Assembly: GCF_047495875.1 (NCBI RefSeq)
Contig: NC_092462.1
Coordinates: 37,353,523-37,417,522 of the forward strand
DNA length: 64,000 nucleotides
Origin: Pithys albifrons albifrons
Lineage: Eukaryota > Chordata > Aves > Passeriformes > Thamnophilidae
Reading direction: 5' to 3'
Part shown: positions 26,803 to 40,259 of the stretch, in pieces
How the letters are laid out: each line of letters begins with the position of its first letter
Numbering within the stretch: the first letter of the stretch is position 1
Notes under the pieces: model-generated
The model's database searches: none
What the model was told of the DNA's origin: nothing
What the model saw: the letters and a program-made list of their open reading frames with translations, nothing else
Position numbers and translations under genes: made by a program

Positions 26803-27273
26803 TGTCCAAATTTCAGCCAAGGACAGGGTTAATTTTTCACAGTAGCTGTGAGGGAGGGGAGCCTGGAGCCATGTGGGTATGACCAAGACTTTGTGTTATT
26901 CAATACCATCTTACATCATGGCCAGGGGCAGGGTAAAGTGACTTTCGCTCTTCTGAGAAGGGGTGTGGTTTCTGGCCCTGGGCAAACCTGATGGATATAG
27001 GCTCCATCTGTTATTGTTCATTGTCTCAGCTTGGTATTTTGCATGTAAATCACTCTCTTTTCTGTACACTGTTGTTGCTATTAGTAATTGTTACAGTACT
27101 GTTCATTCTTTTATCCCATTACTCTTTCCAGTAACTGTTCTTCTCTCAACATGTGATCTCTGCCTTTTGTGTCTCCGCCAGAGGACAGGGAAGGGGAGCA
27201 AGTGTCTTCTGGTTTGAGAGAGTCTCAGTGAGTGGGACAATAAATTAGGGATTACCATTCCTAAACTACAACA
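26803..27273 (-). mobile_element. ERVL-like solo LTR
   Basis: The termini on the minus strand are TG ('tgttgtagttta') and CA ('ggctgaaatttggaca'). This matches my memory of a widespread avian ERVL-type LTR that begins with a 'tgtggttta'-like word and ends near 'cctgtccyggctgaaa'. Flanking pentamers 'acagg' (26798-26802) and 'ccagg' (27274-27278) differ at one site and may be the 5-bp target-site duplication typical of ERVL. No internal viral sequence is present, so it probably arose by LTR-LTR recombination. The family name needs a repeat-library search. Confidence 0.7.
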
Positions 27274-29468
27274 CCAGGTGATTCCAGAGTGAGAATCTAG
27301 AGTTTGTCACTTTTGATAAAATGAGGTGTGAGAAATTTTAAGTTTTAAAAAAAAATCTACTATTAAAATTCTAAAAGCAGCTCCTTTCTGAACATTGGCT
27401 GGGACATGGGCATTGCAGCTGGGAGGGATCCAAAATTGTATTTGCTCTGTATTGCAATGAAAACAAAAGCTTTTGCATGTTGTTTGTAAAATGCCACAAT
27501 CTTTCTCCAATCATTTTATTTTAGCCTAGTGATAAGGGCAAATCTGTACTATAGGAGTGTTACAAGTTAAATAAGTTTGAGGCAATGTCCTACTTGATTA
27601 AGGTAAGAATTTTTTACCTTAACAACTTGCCTAAAATGTCAGAGGTACTTGAGTTGATACTGCCCAAGTAACTAAACATAACTGACATCAGTAATGATGA
27701 GTGGAGATTAGCAATGATGTGTACCAGAAATTGCTTATGCTTCTAGGTTTGAAATTGCATCCACTCTGCTTGTTTATGGTGTTGCTTGGAGCCACCAGGT
27801 CGTTTAGCTCTAGCTCTGATATTTTGTAACCATGCTGTGTAAACTTCTCCTAAGTAGGAAGAGCAAAGACCAAAAGCTTCTTCAGATGCATAACCATGAT
27901 CATTAACGTTAAGGACAGAAACCATTATTTCAGGCACAATACTAAGTACTTGCATGAGGCATCATGATTGTAACCTGTCATTTTGTAGCAGGATGCATAT
28001 ACTGTAAGGTAGTTGGAGAGAGCACCATTACATAAAATCTGTGATGGTGGAAACGTTTTCTGAGTGCCACTGAGTGTGATGGATGTTTTCCATGAATGGA
28101 GTTCCTGTTTCTGTACTGTAATGAACTTACTCTGCCACCACTGAAATTATGTACCCAGTTATTCTAAAGTGACAATATGTCTTGTTAATTGAAGTAAATG
28201 GATATACACAAAAGAACCTCTTTTCTGTGAGAGGGTTTGAGTATCAATACTCAACATAAGTCTTAGGATTTTTTTCAGAAAAAAATAGCAAAACTTCCCT
28301 GGTTTATATGTACTATAAAAAGGGAAAAATAGTGATTACGCAAAGTCTGATCAAGGTTTTTGGTACTCAAGTACCATTGTAAAATCTGATCTCATCAGAC
28401 AAAGTAATTGGTGGCATGAGGCATTTTGTCTAGACATAAGAAAATCTGTTTCAGAGATGTTACTTGCTTAAAAATAGTTTAACACCCCCCCACACACACG
28501 CTCCACAGTTACTCTGTGAAATTTTGGAAGCCAAATTTTCTTCATTCCGATGTTCCTGATGATGTAATGAGTGTCTGTTCGAAACAGCCAGTGGTTACCC
28601 AGATGGATGTGCACAGCTTTTCACTCTCTAGGTAGTAACCTTTGGTGGAGAGGTATTTCAGGCCTTCATAGATGATTATTTCATGACCACGCTGTGGAAA
28701 TACAAGGTGCAACAGGTAGATCTTCAAGAAAAAAATACCATCTATAGAGTTGCAGAGTAAACTCTGCAAATCATTGCTCCTCCGTTTTAAACCATTATTT
28801 AATTAATTCATTAATTGAGCTAATTGAAATTATATCAAATTGTTTCCTAGTAAATTTATTTAATTCAATTTAGTGGAAAAAATGTGGTGTGGAAAAAGCA
28901 TATGTAATTATTAGGAATTGCCACTGCAATTAAAATCCTCTCTTCCAATAGGATATATTGGATGTATTGAAGCAAGTTGTATTCTCAATAATATTTCTGT
29001 CTTTTTTGACATAAGATAGAGTTGTTCTTGTCATTTCTTAGATCTGTTAGTTTTATAACTAGGTAACTTTAATGGGCTTGAGCATTTTTGTTGCAAATTG
29101 ATACATATATGTATCAGCCATCTCCCTGAAAAGTCTGAAGCACCCAGAACATCAGTTTTGAAATACCAGGGACAGGTTAGTGTATAAAGTATGAATCTAT
29201 ACAGTTCTTTCTAATGTAGGCTTTAAAATTATTCATAATGCTTCTTGTATATTATCAAGTGTTGACTGGAAAACCACAACTCTAGCAAAGTTTTAAAATG
29301 TTTTTATGAATCGCCCTCTTCTGTATAGACATACGTTCCTGTGTGTACCCTTCAGTGATAAAAATATTTGGTGTTTTCTAATCTCTTCTGAAACCGGAAT
29401 TAAAAGTGGGTGTTGCACTAAGATATTGCACAAGAAAGTTATATTTGAAAAGGTTACATGTGCCTAAG
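27274..29468. other. Non-coding stretch, nothing recognised
   Basis: There is no gene or transposon. A perfect 18-bp palindrome, 'tgatacatatatgtatca', is at 29099-29116, and a C-rich/CA tract is at 28482-28502. Confidence 0.45.
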
Positions 29469-29782
29469 GGCAGTTAAATGCCACCCTGACGTCAGATCTC
29501 AGAAGCTGAGCAGGGTCAGCCCCGGTTAGTACTTGGATGGGAGACCTCCTGACAATACTGGGGGCTGTAGGTTCTAGTCCTGGTGACTTCACTGTCACCA
29601 TTCAAACTCGCTCGGCTGTGGCAGATGAACCTTAGGAGTTAAAGGGTGGGGCCAGTTCCGCACAGGCTGTGCCTCAATTAAAAAAAAAAACCACCACGCA
29701 GGATCGAAGGACACACCTACATGGGTAGAGCCCTTCCCAAATCTTTGTTCACAAAGCCTGGCTATGCATACATACATACATA
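29469..29782 (+). mobile_element. SINE copy 2, 5S-rRNA-headed
   Basis: It has the same organisation as the copy at 9712: 5S-derived head with A box ('agctgagcagggtca', 29504-29518) and intact C box, shared body, 3' hairpin (29743-29756) and a long 'catacatacatacatacat' tail. A target-site duplication of 12 bp with two mismatches, 'catgtgcctaag' (29457-29468) and 'catctgtctaag' (29783-29794), fixes the ends. A stretch of the 5S segment before the A box is shortened compared with copy 1. An A run of about 12 sits in the body at 29679-29690. Many CpG sites have become TpG or CpA. Confidence 0.9.
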
Positions 29783-29794
29783 CATCTGTCTAAG

Positions 29795-32700
29795 TGGAAG
29801 TAATGTATATCCCTTATTCACAGGTGATTTCAATAGCAAAAATCCACATCCTTAGACAGCTAAATACTGATTTTTAGATTCAGCTTGGTACCCTAACACC
29901 TGCAAGGATCTGAATAGTAGAAAAGAAGATCTTATGTAAATCAGTAGGACTATATAAACAAAATACATTTATTTTCCCATTAAATTTACTGAAAGTGAGT
30001 AAATGTTGTAGCTCATAAATAAAGCTTTGCAAATCTGAAATCATGTTAATAAGTAATGAAATATGAAATATTTTTGCAGTTCTTATTAATAACTGGTTAA
30101 TGTGATATGTTAAGCAATCTCATAATTCTCTTCTAGCTGTGTAAAACTGTGTTTAAATTATGAATTCCATCAGTTGACAACCAGTTACACTAAAATGATT
30201 TTTTATAACCATCTATTTCTTACATTTCTAATTTTCTCAAATTGCTGGGTTCTTGCAGTAAATTTCATGGGAGCCTTAAATGCCAATTGAAGCAGCTGTT
30301 CTTCCAGAGTACTGGCACTTCTTCTTGTAAGTTTAGTTTATTCTAGTCTCTGCTTAAAATTGTGTATAGTCCAGTCCAATTATTTTAAAGGAATATTGCA
30401 AAGAGCACAACTTTAAAACTGCAGAGTTTCCAAATGTGTCTATTGTTGTGTAAAATAACACAACAATTCTGTTTTACCTTCAGATGCTTGTTTTTCATGT
30501 GCAGGTCTCTTAATTTTCAGTGGTAGTAATTATCAGGTGAGAAAGACTGGCCATTTCAATTCATGTGTAATGTGGATCTGTATTCATATGTATGAAATGT
30601 ATGTGTTTATGTATGTGCACATGCTATTTAGCTCACATATTTTCATATTTATAGATGTAGATTCTTCCTTTATTGATCTGTCACATCTCTGTACAACCCA
30701 CACACTTTATTGTTGATAGTATAAAAATTTCATAAAAAGCCAACTTGGTATAACAGGGACCAAGCATAGGCAAATATGATAATCAAAACAATAGAGTTTA
30801 TGAATTAGAGTAACTGCACGTTTTATTATATGACACATTTTACATTTTATTATAGTACTCATTTTAACATTATCACAAATATTCCAACTCCTGAAATAAT
30901 TTAGGTATTTATTTGCTACTAGTACTAAATTGCTTTTTACTTTTAGCTGATACAGCTATAGTTATTACCTGTTCTATTGCCTGATGGCAAAAAGAAAGAA
31001 TAAAATAAAAGAAAAAAAAAGATTCTCAGGTCCAGACAAAGTTTTGTGTGTTCTGACTGCAGTCCCAGTGAAGTCAAAGAGCGTAACGTTGTCTGGCAGC
31101 ATAATGGCAACATGGATGTAGTTTGGTGGAGACTCCTGAAGCAAAGAAATCCAAAGATCTGAAGTGTCAGACTACCTAGCAGGGAGAGTAGTGAAGGATC
31201 ATAACCCTACTGTTTAAAAGTCATCTGGAACTCTTGGAGTGTCAATATAGGAGAAATTGTGATACTCTTCATTAATTGGTTTGAGTACAACTCTGTGTGA
31301 TGAGTGTTTTAACAGGTGACTGGTCTAATGCATACTGTCAGTTTCCAAGCAAGAATATCATTCTAGGCATTTGTAAATGAGGGGATAAACTCAGAATATC
31401 TGTGTAAAGAATTAATATTTTCTACTGTTTCAAAGTATACTTGAATAGCTTTTTGTTTTCATCAGAGACAGAGTGTCTCTAGTAGGACTGTCTCCTTAAT
31501 GAAATGTCTTCTGATGACTTCTCCCTTCTGTGAGAATGATATGCATTTATATTTTTAAGAGTATCTTTAAATTTGGGGAGTCCTGATAAATTGTGTACAC
31601 TTTATCTTACTGACTTCCATAGGAGCATGGTCCATGGTACTCGTTGCCAGTGGATCCAGGAAATACTTCCATTTGGTACTTGATGCAAGAACGTTCAAGA
31701 ACATAGGGTTTAGGTTAAATAATATGAGGTGAAAACTAGAGAGCTGTCAGGATGGAGCTTCTACTCCTTCAATTTTTTAACAAACAGGGTGGAAATTTTC
31801 TCTGGTGAAGCGTGAACCTGCTTCAATCCCAGCTGTGCCCTTTAGCTTTCATGTCTTTCTTAATATGGTATAGGATTCTCCCATTTCTAATCAGTGCAAC
31901 ATTTGTACGGTGAGCCCAATACTTCTGCCTTATTGTGAGTGTGTTAGCACATAGCTGATAAATCCAGTGTGATCTGAGTTTGCAGGTTGAGCCTGGCAAG
32001 TCTGAGGGGTTATGATGGTGTTGGATTCAATATGCAGGTGTCAATTTTTCCTGCAAAGTAAGGTCATCTTGGATATGTTGGACTTGCTATTAGCACACAG
32101 CTTCTGTAAATTGTGGCTGCATGTGCTCTGGACAAATTTCTGAGGGGAATAAAAGCAGACTGCATATTACACTTCTGACTTCAAACCCTTTGAGTAGTTG
32201 TATACATTTTTGTATTGTGAGCAAATGCTCCTTTGTAGCAGAAATGAACTGGTAGAATGATACTTGATTTGATATTTGTAGAATATCAAAGGAAAGTTGA
32301 GATGCCTTCTGAACTTTTCCTTTACAAACAAAATTCTTAATTGTCTTCACTCCTGTCAAAATATGGTTGAATGGTTTGCTTTATGCCTTCAAGAATTAGT
32401 TGGAAGTCCAGGACACTGAATATTTCTGACCAGTAAAGGTTTTTCTTGTAAGAGGAAAATATTTCTCATACTGTCTCTAGGTTTATGCACAACTTTATTT
32501 CCAGGTAGATTGCATAGCAAAAGAAGCGTAAAACAGTCTTTGAAAGACTTATGCATAGAGGGGTTTTAATACAAGCCAAGCATTAGCATTAGTACATAAG
32601 GCATTAATAGGCACAGATATTTGAATTTTCTAGAGCTGGGAATATATTTAAAAGGAGACAATAATGAGAGTGATACAGCTTTAGTGTCATAACAGTGAAC

Positions 32701-33504
32701 GTAGCAAACCATAAACTGCCTTTGGTGTGGGATGTGAAGGAAGCCAGAGGGGAAATACAATCTAGTTCTTTGGATCTATTCAGATGTCAGGGAAAAGTAA
32801 AAGAAACAGGTGGCAAGAGATTGATTTCCTCCTGAGTGAGTTCAGTGGGGACTGATTGTGGAACTCATAAATCCAGATGGGAATTTCTGATAGTCATTAA
32901 TAAATAAATAATCTTTTTATAACATTAAACTCTATGATTAGGTTTTGGTTTTTTTTAACTGTGCCTCTGACATGATTTCATTAGTCCTCAGATTAATCAG
33001 GATCACTGTACTATGCAAAAAAAACGTGTATCCTTAAAGAAGATGAGGTTCTAGTCAGAGTTAACAGTTACTGGTTTTTTAACTATACATACTTTTAATT
33101 TTAAATGTCACCTCTGAGGGCCATTGAGCAGGGGAGTAGTTTGTGCTTGACTTGGTGTATCTGTCGTCATGCTGTGTATCCTCAGGTGGTGTAGTCTCTG
33201 GAGCTGAACAACTGTACCACTGTTTCTGAAAAGGGTAGAAACTGTGCCATTTTTGACATCAAGTGTAGTTCTGTAATTTTAAAACATGCTTTCTACTTCA
33301 CAAATGGCAAATATCAGGGAGCAGAGGATTAAAATGCAAGAATTTTTCCTAATTTGGATAATGACTTGGTGAGCAGAACTCCTGAGCCTGATGGAAGTTG
33401 CAGTGTTAACGTCACCAGAAGAATGTATCAAAAAATTAGAATTTTTAAATAGTGCATAGGTAAAAAAAACAAAACAAGAGCTAGCAATTCTGATCTATAT
33501 AAGA
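29795..33504. other. Non-coding stretch, nothing recognised
   Basis: AT-rich, no supported gene. A 10-bp hairpin ('attgttgtgt...acacaacaat') is near 30442-30467. Short open frames look like chance. Confidence 0.45.
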
Positions 33505-33840
33505 CTCTGTGAGACTGAAAGCAGCTGAGAATATACAAGGCCACAGCTGCTTGGAGGAGCTCACTCCCCAGGAGTTCTTAGCAACTCCCTAGAGGCTTCT
33601 CTTGAGAACTCCTCGGGTTTCTCACAGCACACTGGAGATGTTCCTGAAAACAATTAGGATAAGTTCACCAAAACACTGGACTTGTGAGGTATGGTTTATA
33701 ACCAATGGGGATTTGCAGTTATATAGTGTGAGGTTCAATTTAACCAATAGAACATAGCTTTAACTCTATATAAACCGTGTGCAGTGTGTAACAAATGGGC
33801 ATTCACTTGATCACAGTGGTCTGGTTTCTCTGCCATTTAT
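33505..33840 (+). mobile_element. Possible ERVK-like LTR
   Basis: A compact promoter-like series is visible: 'accaat' at about 33701 and 33743, TATA box 'ctatataaac' at about 33766-33775, then a 'gtgtaacaaatgggcattc' segment resembling the R region of avian ERVK-type LTRs, in which AATAAA would have decayed to AACAAA. Ends are not clear and no target-site duplication was found, so the limits are guesses. Alternatively it is a chance promoter-like composition or a host promoter. Confidence 0.4.
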
Positions 33841-36164
33841 TTATTGTTTAATAGTGCAGGATAACTTGAGTATTTTCTTTCATCATGCTGGAAGCAGCCA
33901 GAGAGGTATTCAAGACCTCTCTACTAGCTCTCCAAGTGCTTGAGGGGGATTCAGAATGTCATTCTGACCCAGTTCTTTTAAGGTGATTTGTAGCTTCAAA
34001 GCAGTTGCGCGTCACTGCTTTTCCTTTTGAAGTTTGCTGAGCAGAGGTCAATTGTCTTTTGAAGACCCACAGTTACCAAGAACCCCCCAAACTTCTGTCT
34101 GCCTCATCCAGCCTTTTCTGACCACTGCCAATCACTCCTGCCCATCTTCGTGAATATGCATTTGCAAGTGGTTCTTGTTTAGTATCTGTTTGTTAATTAA
34201 ATGTGTAGTGTAATTAATACATTAAACTGTTATGCAATAAATTGTTTTGTTCTGCTCTCCTTCCTTGCCCAATATCTGAAGAAATACCCATCATGACCAT
34301 ACTACTCTCCTGCCCAATTAAGTGCTGGACTGTAATTCCACTCAAAAATAAATATATTTAAAAAAAATCTATCAGGACTTTTTCTTTTCTTAAATAGGGA
34401 ATTTATTTTTGCAGTGTTACATTTTGATATAGAGTTAGAAGTCTTGGTGCCTACACTAGTAATTTCTTTAGGCCCTATACTGAAAATGAGAGAGAAGCCT
34501 TTTTTTAAGAGTTTGAAAAGAATGGAGTTGAATTGTATGACTAAAAATCGATTAAAGAAATTGTGAAGTATTTTGGTATAATTCCTTACCTTAAAAGCAT
34601 ATTATATAAATTATATCAAAATCTTAGACTTTAAAAAGATAATTCTCATCAAAAACTGTGCAAATTGTGTGCTAGATTGTTGGACATTTTTAGATAATGT
34701 ATGGCTATTTCACTGAGTAATCTTTAAGAGGTATTGGTGGTGAAGAGAGGCAAACAGTGTATCAAAAGTGTCCTCTACCCAGAGATTAATGCCAGGTATT
34801 TGATTAGGGAAAATTTAATTTCTGTGGTAGATCACTTGTTCACACAATGCTGGAACAGTCCTATCCTTGAACTTGTTCCATTCAGTCAGAGCTCTCAAAA
34901 TCAGCAAGCAGAGTCTCAACAGCTTGCAAAAGTAGGATGTTTTGTGTGAATCCAGGTGACCTAAATTCTACCCAGATCTCCCCCTTCATCTTTTTTTTTT
35001 CTTTATTGACTGCCTGTAAGCCTCCAGAACCAAAGGTCTCAGGAACATAAATAGAATTCAGACTATCAGAATCTGCGCTTTTGTCCTCAAGATAAAATGA
35101 GATTGATTGCATGTGCCAACTGATGTTTGTGTCCTTTATCTGGTGTTCCATATACAAGTGAATTTCACTCTTTAAAACATGAGTTAGTGTATTTGGTTCC
35201 TAAAAGAGAGGTTTTCATCCTGAAGTTTTGGATTTTCTTTAAAAACCTCCATAATAAACTTGTCGTAAGTACGGAAAATTCTGCTTTCATCCAGTGTCAT
35301 GTGACTTTTTTGTAAATAAATAGGCAGCACTGAGAGTATACTGAAGTATGCTGAAAACAGATGGAGCACATTTAACAGGGAAACTTGGAATATCTGATCT
35401 TTCTACATATCACTTTTATAATGCCTTTATGGGTTTGGGGTTTTTTGGAGAATTTTGTTAGAAGCTGCCTAAGAAATGTGTTCATTTTGCATAGTCATGC
35501 CTGAAAATTCTCTCTTAAAAATAACAGGAGAGAAGTTATTATTCTGTGTCATATTTTAATTTACAGTGATCTTTTGTAAGAGTTTGCAGTCTTCAACTTT
35601 TGCACCAGGAGTAAACTATTTAGGGAAAAAAACCCGCACCTTTAAAAACGTTTTGTTGAATACACTGCAATCATTATTTTACCCATGAGAATTTTTATGG
35701 TTAAAAAAATTGTAATCACAGAATAGACAGACTTTTCTATATTCTTTTACCTAATTGTCAATTAAAATTTAATTTAACTGAAATGGGTAACAATTCTTGT
35801 TCACTTTTTGTACTTTATCTCTAAAATGGTTTAGTATTTTACTTGGGTCTAGATGCCTCACATTTTTTCCTCTTTCCCCTGAGATATTACAATAGCAGTG
35901 GGTTTTGTTACCTTTCACAGGATGCTCTGAAAAAATTTGAAATGTTCCGACTTTACTTTGATCTCACTTCACATTGCATGATGGAGATAGTTCAGTTGCA
36001 AAACGCAGCATATTTCTTAGATCTTTTTGTCTGGAAACCACTTCTTGAATTCAGATTTTTGCACCAATCAAGTTTACAGCATGAACCAGCTAGGTAAAAG
36101 ATATGATTAGGCCAAGTGAGTTGGAAGTAGACTGTCATATGTTACTATATGATAGTAGATATAC
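33841..36164. other. Non-coding stretch, nothing recognised
   Basis: No gene or repeat family recognised. Several overlapping short open frames on both strands around 34880-35370 have no domain-like features. Confidence 0.45.
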
Positions 36165-36484
36165 ATGTAAATATCTCAAAGGCAGGTGCCAAGAGGGTGG
36201 TTCCAGACTTTTCATTGGTGCCCAGCAACAGAACAAGGATCAATGGCTGTAAACTAAACTACAAGAGGTTTCACCTCAACATGAGGAAGAACTTTACATT
36301 GAGAGTTGCAGAGCACTGGAACAGGCTGCCCAGGGAGATCACGCAGTCTCCCTCACTGGATACATTCAAAATCTGCTTAGATGTGTTCCTGTCTAACCTG
36401 TTTTAGGTGACCTTGCCTTGGTGGGAGGGTTGGACTAGGTGATCTCCAGAAGTCACTTCCAACCCTAAGAGTTCTGTGATTCTT
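36165..36484 (+). mobile_element. CR1 LINE 3' end
   Basis: This is the last part of CR1 ORF2 plus the 3' UTR. The end of the protein frame is still readable (residues such as 'AEHWNRLPREITQSPSLDTF', stop at 36404-36406). It is followed by the UTR words 'ggttggactaggtgatctcc' and one tail octamer 'gttctgtgattc'. It is strongly 5' truncated and inactive. The left edge is approximate. Confidence 0.9.
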
Positions 36485-39400
36485 GGTTAATTTCTGCTTT
36501 TCCCCCCTCTCCATGCTCTTGTAAAACAAAACTCCATGTGGTATCTTTTTTTTTCCCCTGGATAGTGTCTGTGCCTATCCCTTTGTTTCATAGTTTTGTG
36601 CCCCTTTGCAGATGCTCAGTCAGTGAAAATGACTGTATGGAGTAACCTTTGAAAGAGAAATGGTGGTGATGTCTTTCATCACCTGACAGATGAAAAAGGA
36701 ACAATGGAGAAATGATTTATTCTCCTGCCCCTGCTCTTGCATCCCTACAGAAGAGCCAAGCAGAAATCAGTCCTATGCCAGTATTTAATTTCTCTTTGTT
36801 ATGCTATGTAGCAGATAGCAGCAGATGTTTCTTGACTGAATACAGGTGAAAGGAAAAAAATACCTTTTTCTTTTCATATACTTGCAGTAAATACTGCCTT
36901 ACTCTGCATTCGAACTGCTAGCATTAAAGAAATGTCTTTTGCTTCTCATTTATCAACTCTGACAAAGTATGCCAGAATCTGTTCCAGAGATTGCAATGAA
37001 TGAATGAATGGCTTTTCTACATAGTTATTTTTAAAACTATAGAGCCCTAAAACATCAGTAATAACATTAGAAAACAATTTTATTTCCTTTTTCATGTTGC
37101 AGAATGTTTCCTTCTAAAGTGGGGAAATAAACTACTTATAAAAATGAGTTACTGTATTTTTTACAAGCAGTAATTTGTAATTCTTAGGTATATGTCTAGT
37201 GGATGCTACAAGGAGATTACCTGTATGTTCATAGAAAAATAGCAGGGAAACAAACATGCCTTGCCTTCCAAAGATGCATGGGGACTTTTTCTTTAAAATG
37301 CCCAATAAAAATCTTTTATTTTCAAATAGAAATAAGAGGGAGATTTATGCCCAGTATCTGCGTAATCTTCACTATAAGATCAGTAAAGGTCAAGAGTAAA
37401 AAAAATACAGGATGGTTAATAACCAAAGAGAAGTGTAATGAATTGACAGCAAGGAAACAAAGGCAGATGATGTAAATAAGGTGTAAAATTTAAACTTTGT
37501 TAATACAGTTGGATGATTGACTATAAATGGAAAGAGAATGATGAGAAGTTTATTAATCTCCCATTCTCTTTTCTACTATTACAATGGATTATCTTTGCCT
37601 GGTAGTATGCCTAACAGTAAAGTATTATTAGTAGTGAATAGAAGTGAAAAATTGGTCATACACTTTTATTTTGCTATTGAATGCTTGTTTCAAAATCTGC
37701 TGCAGAAAATCACTGTGAATCAGCAGCTGCTATTATTACAAAATAGAGACTGTTGGTGACTGAAGATAGAGTTTTCTAGTCTTTGATTTGCATAAGTGTT
37801 TTTTCTGAACAGAGTGAACAGTTATAATCTAGACGTTTGGTGTTTTCAATTGGATTTTCCAGTCACTTTCTCCTCTACTAGACCTTTCACAATCCAGAGG
37901 AAATGCACAGAATCAACACAAATAAAGTGTTTTTTCTTCAGCAGTTTGCATTTAAGAGCTGGTCTTTCTTAGCACAGTCATTGGCTATGCTAGAGGTGAA
38001 AAAAGAAAAAAAATAAAAGGAAAACAGGTAAAAATATGGAATATAAATTCAGGTATTTTGTTCTTGTTGCTTTAATGGGTTTGTTACACAAAAAAGATGT
38101 ATGGTCTGTGCTCTCAGCTGGTGACAGCTTTCATAAAGAAGCTCCAGCTAAGACTCATATAATTGGAGCTTTTACAAGAGGATTTGCTTTTCTCTCAGTG
38201 TGGCAACCCCACAATAACTTGTAGCAGGTAGAGAGCTCCCTGAGAAGGTTCATGATCAATGGAGAGCAGCTGAACAAGGCAGCCCAAAGCCAGCAGGCTT
38301 GCTAAAACCTTTCAAAGGCAAAATCTGTCCTGCATGGGAAACAGCTGGTAAATGGAATGTCTCATTTGTATGAAGGTCTCCTGTTAACACAGGTTTTTTA
38401 AAAAAGGGAAATGCTTTGGAAGCAGAATAGTCATGGAGAATTTTTTGGCACTATTTATGGATTAAAGCTCATGAAAAGCTGAAGAAAATTAAATTAATAT
38501 TAAAAAAAGGAATGAGCATTAAGTAATATTTTAGTAATATATATAAGGGTAATATGTGAAATACCATTTTATGTTTTTTAAATCTAAGGTGTAATAAAGC
38601 GTAGATTTTTAAAATAGTTAATCATGTTTATTAAGAAATACTTACATATTAGTGAGTTAAATGATTTCATAGCTCTATAGTCCTCATCCTCATAACTGTA
38701 AACACAATAGTATTATAGAGAAAGATGAGGTGTGTAGGCTATATAATGTGCAATACCATGATTATGACACTTCTGAGGTCTCTTGTTTCCCCAAGCAGAC
38801 CAGAAAAGCTTATTATAAGTTGTCACACAGGGCTTTTAAGGGCAAGAGGCTGTGACTGCGCAAAATACTCTCCCCTTATCTTCAAAGTACTTCCATGACA
38901 GATGTCAACTATATTGAAGATTGCTATATAATTTCAAAGGGAAAATTAGACTGCTAATTAAATGTATGACACAACTGTACATAGTAAATTATTATATTTA
39001 TAAAAAATTATTTTGTGTTTTCAATATTAGCCTCAATTTTGTCTTGTCCCCTGTTGGTTAGCTAAGTCATGCTAATTCTTTGAAGGAATGTGTACGTTCA
39101 CAAACAATTCAGGAAGGAATCATAAGACTTTTCTGTAATTTATTCCCTTCAGTATCTGGACTACTACATTTTCATAGCTTGTTCACTGAATGTAAGGTAC
39201 TTTATGAAACATATGCACATTATGTATTTTATATGCATGTATGTATATAGACACATTAACTCCCCCCTCATTCTTGCCCCTTTTACTGCAGTGCTTTCTC
39301 TGTTCACTGCATTGATATTTCTGCAGAGCCAAGCCTATAATTCTGGTTTACTTCATTGCTGCAGTAAAAGGTATGTGTTTTTTGTTTTTAGTTGTTTTTA

Positions 39401-39897
39401 ATAGTGTTATTCCTCCTCTCTGAAGTGTAGAAGTCCTGCAGAAAAAAATAGAGCTGTGGATTTCTTTTTTTTTTTTCTTGCTTAGTTTTTTTCTTCTCCA
39501 TTTTCCTACCACTTCAATATCTGTCACTTATAGAATTAGAGCTTGAGTTAATCATTGGCTGAAATTGGTTTTGTCTTTTCTAAGAAAATAAGATTTTTTT
39601 TTCACTGCTCCAACTTTGAGTGACACTTGGGTAGGTAGGTCAATGTTTATTTCACAATCTTAGTCTTAAAGTAAAAAAAAAAAAATCAGAGGAAATTATT
39701 TTTTCACAAAAGCAATGGATTATTAAAAAATAAAAAAACCCTACACCCTACAGTTTGCAGGAGATAATATATATGCACTTTACAACGTGTATCTTCTTTT
39801 GGATATAACTCTTTGTGAGGTTTTGTGTGTATGTAATTGCAAATGTGATACAAAGAAATGCTACATACCTGCTGGAAAAAATATAATAAAAATAGTA
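36485..39897. other. Non-coding stretch, nothing recognised
   Basis: AT-rich sequence with T runs (for example 39462-39477) and no supported gene or named repeat. Confidence 0.45.
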
Positions 39898-40245
39898 TTT
39901 GTATTGTTGTATGCCCAAACTTCGCAAACAAAGATTTGGGAAGGGCTCTCCCCAGGTGGGGGTGTGCCCTTCGATTCTGCGCAGTGGATTTTTTAGGTGA
40001 GGCACAGCGTGCGCAGAACTGGCCCCACCGTTTAAGTCCCAAGGTCCATCTGCCACGGCCGAGCGAGCTTGGACAGTGACAGTGAAGTCCTCAGGACTGT
40101 CTACAGCACCTGGTACTAACCGGGGCTGACCCTGCTGAGCATCAGGGAGTCATTGAACTGCCTGGTACGGTCTCCACTGAGACTCGAACTCACGACCTTG
40201 TGATCAGAGTCCGGAGTGCTCACCATTACACCACGGGACTGCCCT
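39898..40245 (-). mobile_element. SINE copy 3, tRNA + 5S chimeric head
   Basis: Read on the minus strand, the element starts with a tRNA-derived module (40245 down to 40164) resembling tRNA-Gln, with B box GAGTTCGAGTC (complement of 40181-40191). It continues directly into a reduced 5S segment, then the family body and the 3' hairpin (39920-39933). A perfect 14-bp target-site duplication, 'taataaaaatagta', lies at 39884-39897 and 40246-40259. The 5S part lacks the C-box region and also loses 'gatcccgtcagatctcgg' before the A box. The body is shared with copies 1, 2, 4 and 5. Confidence 0.92.
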
Positions 40246-40259
40246 TAATAAAAATAGTA

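Noticed and set aside
26803..27273. Open frame 26963-27217 as a secreted protein
   Set aside because: It lies within the LTR and on the opposite strand to it; hydrophobic look is due to T-rich sequence.
35843..36097. 84-codon open frame as an exon
   Set aside because: No recognisable motif, and its length is not unusual for the window.
39704..40079. Overlapping open frames of 70-112 codons on both strands
   Set aside because: They lie largely within SINE copy 3 and reflect its GC-richer sequence.
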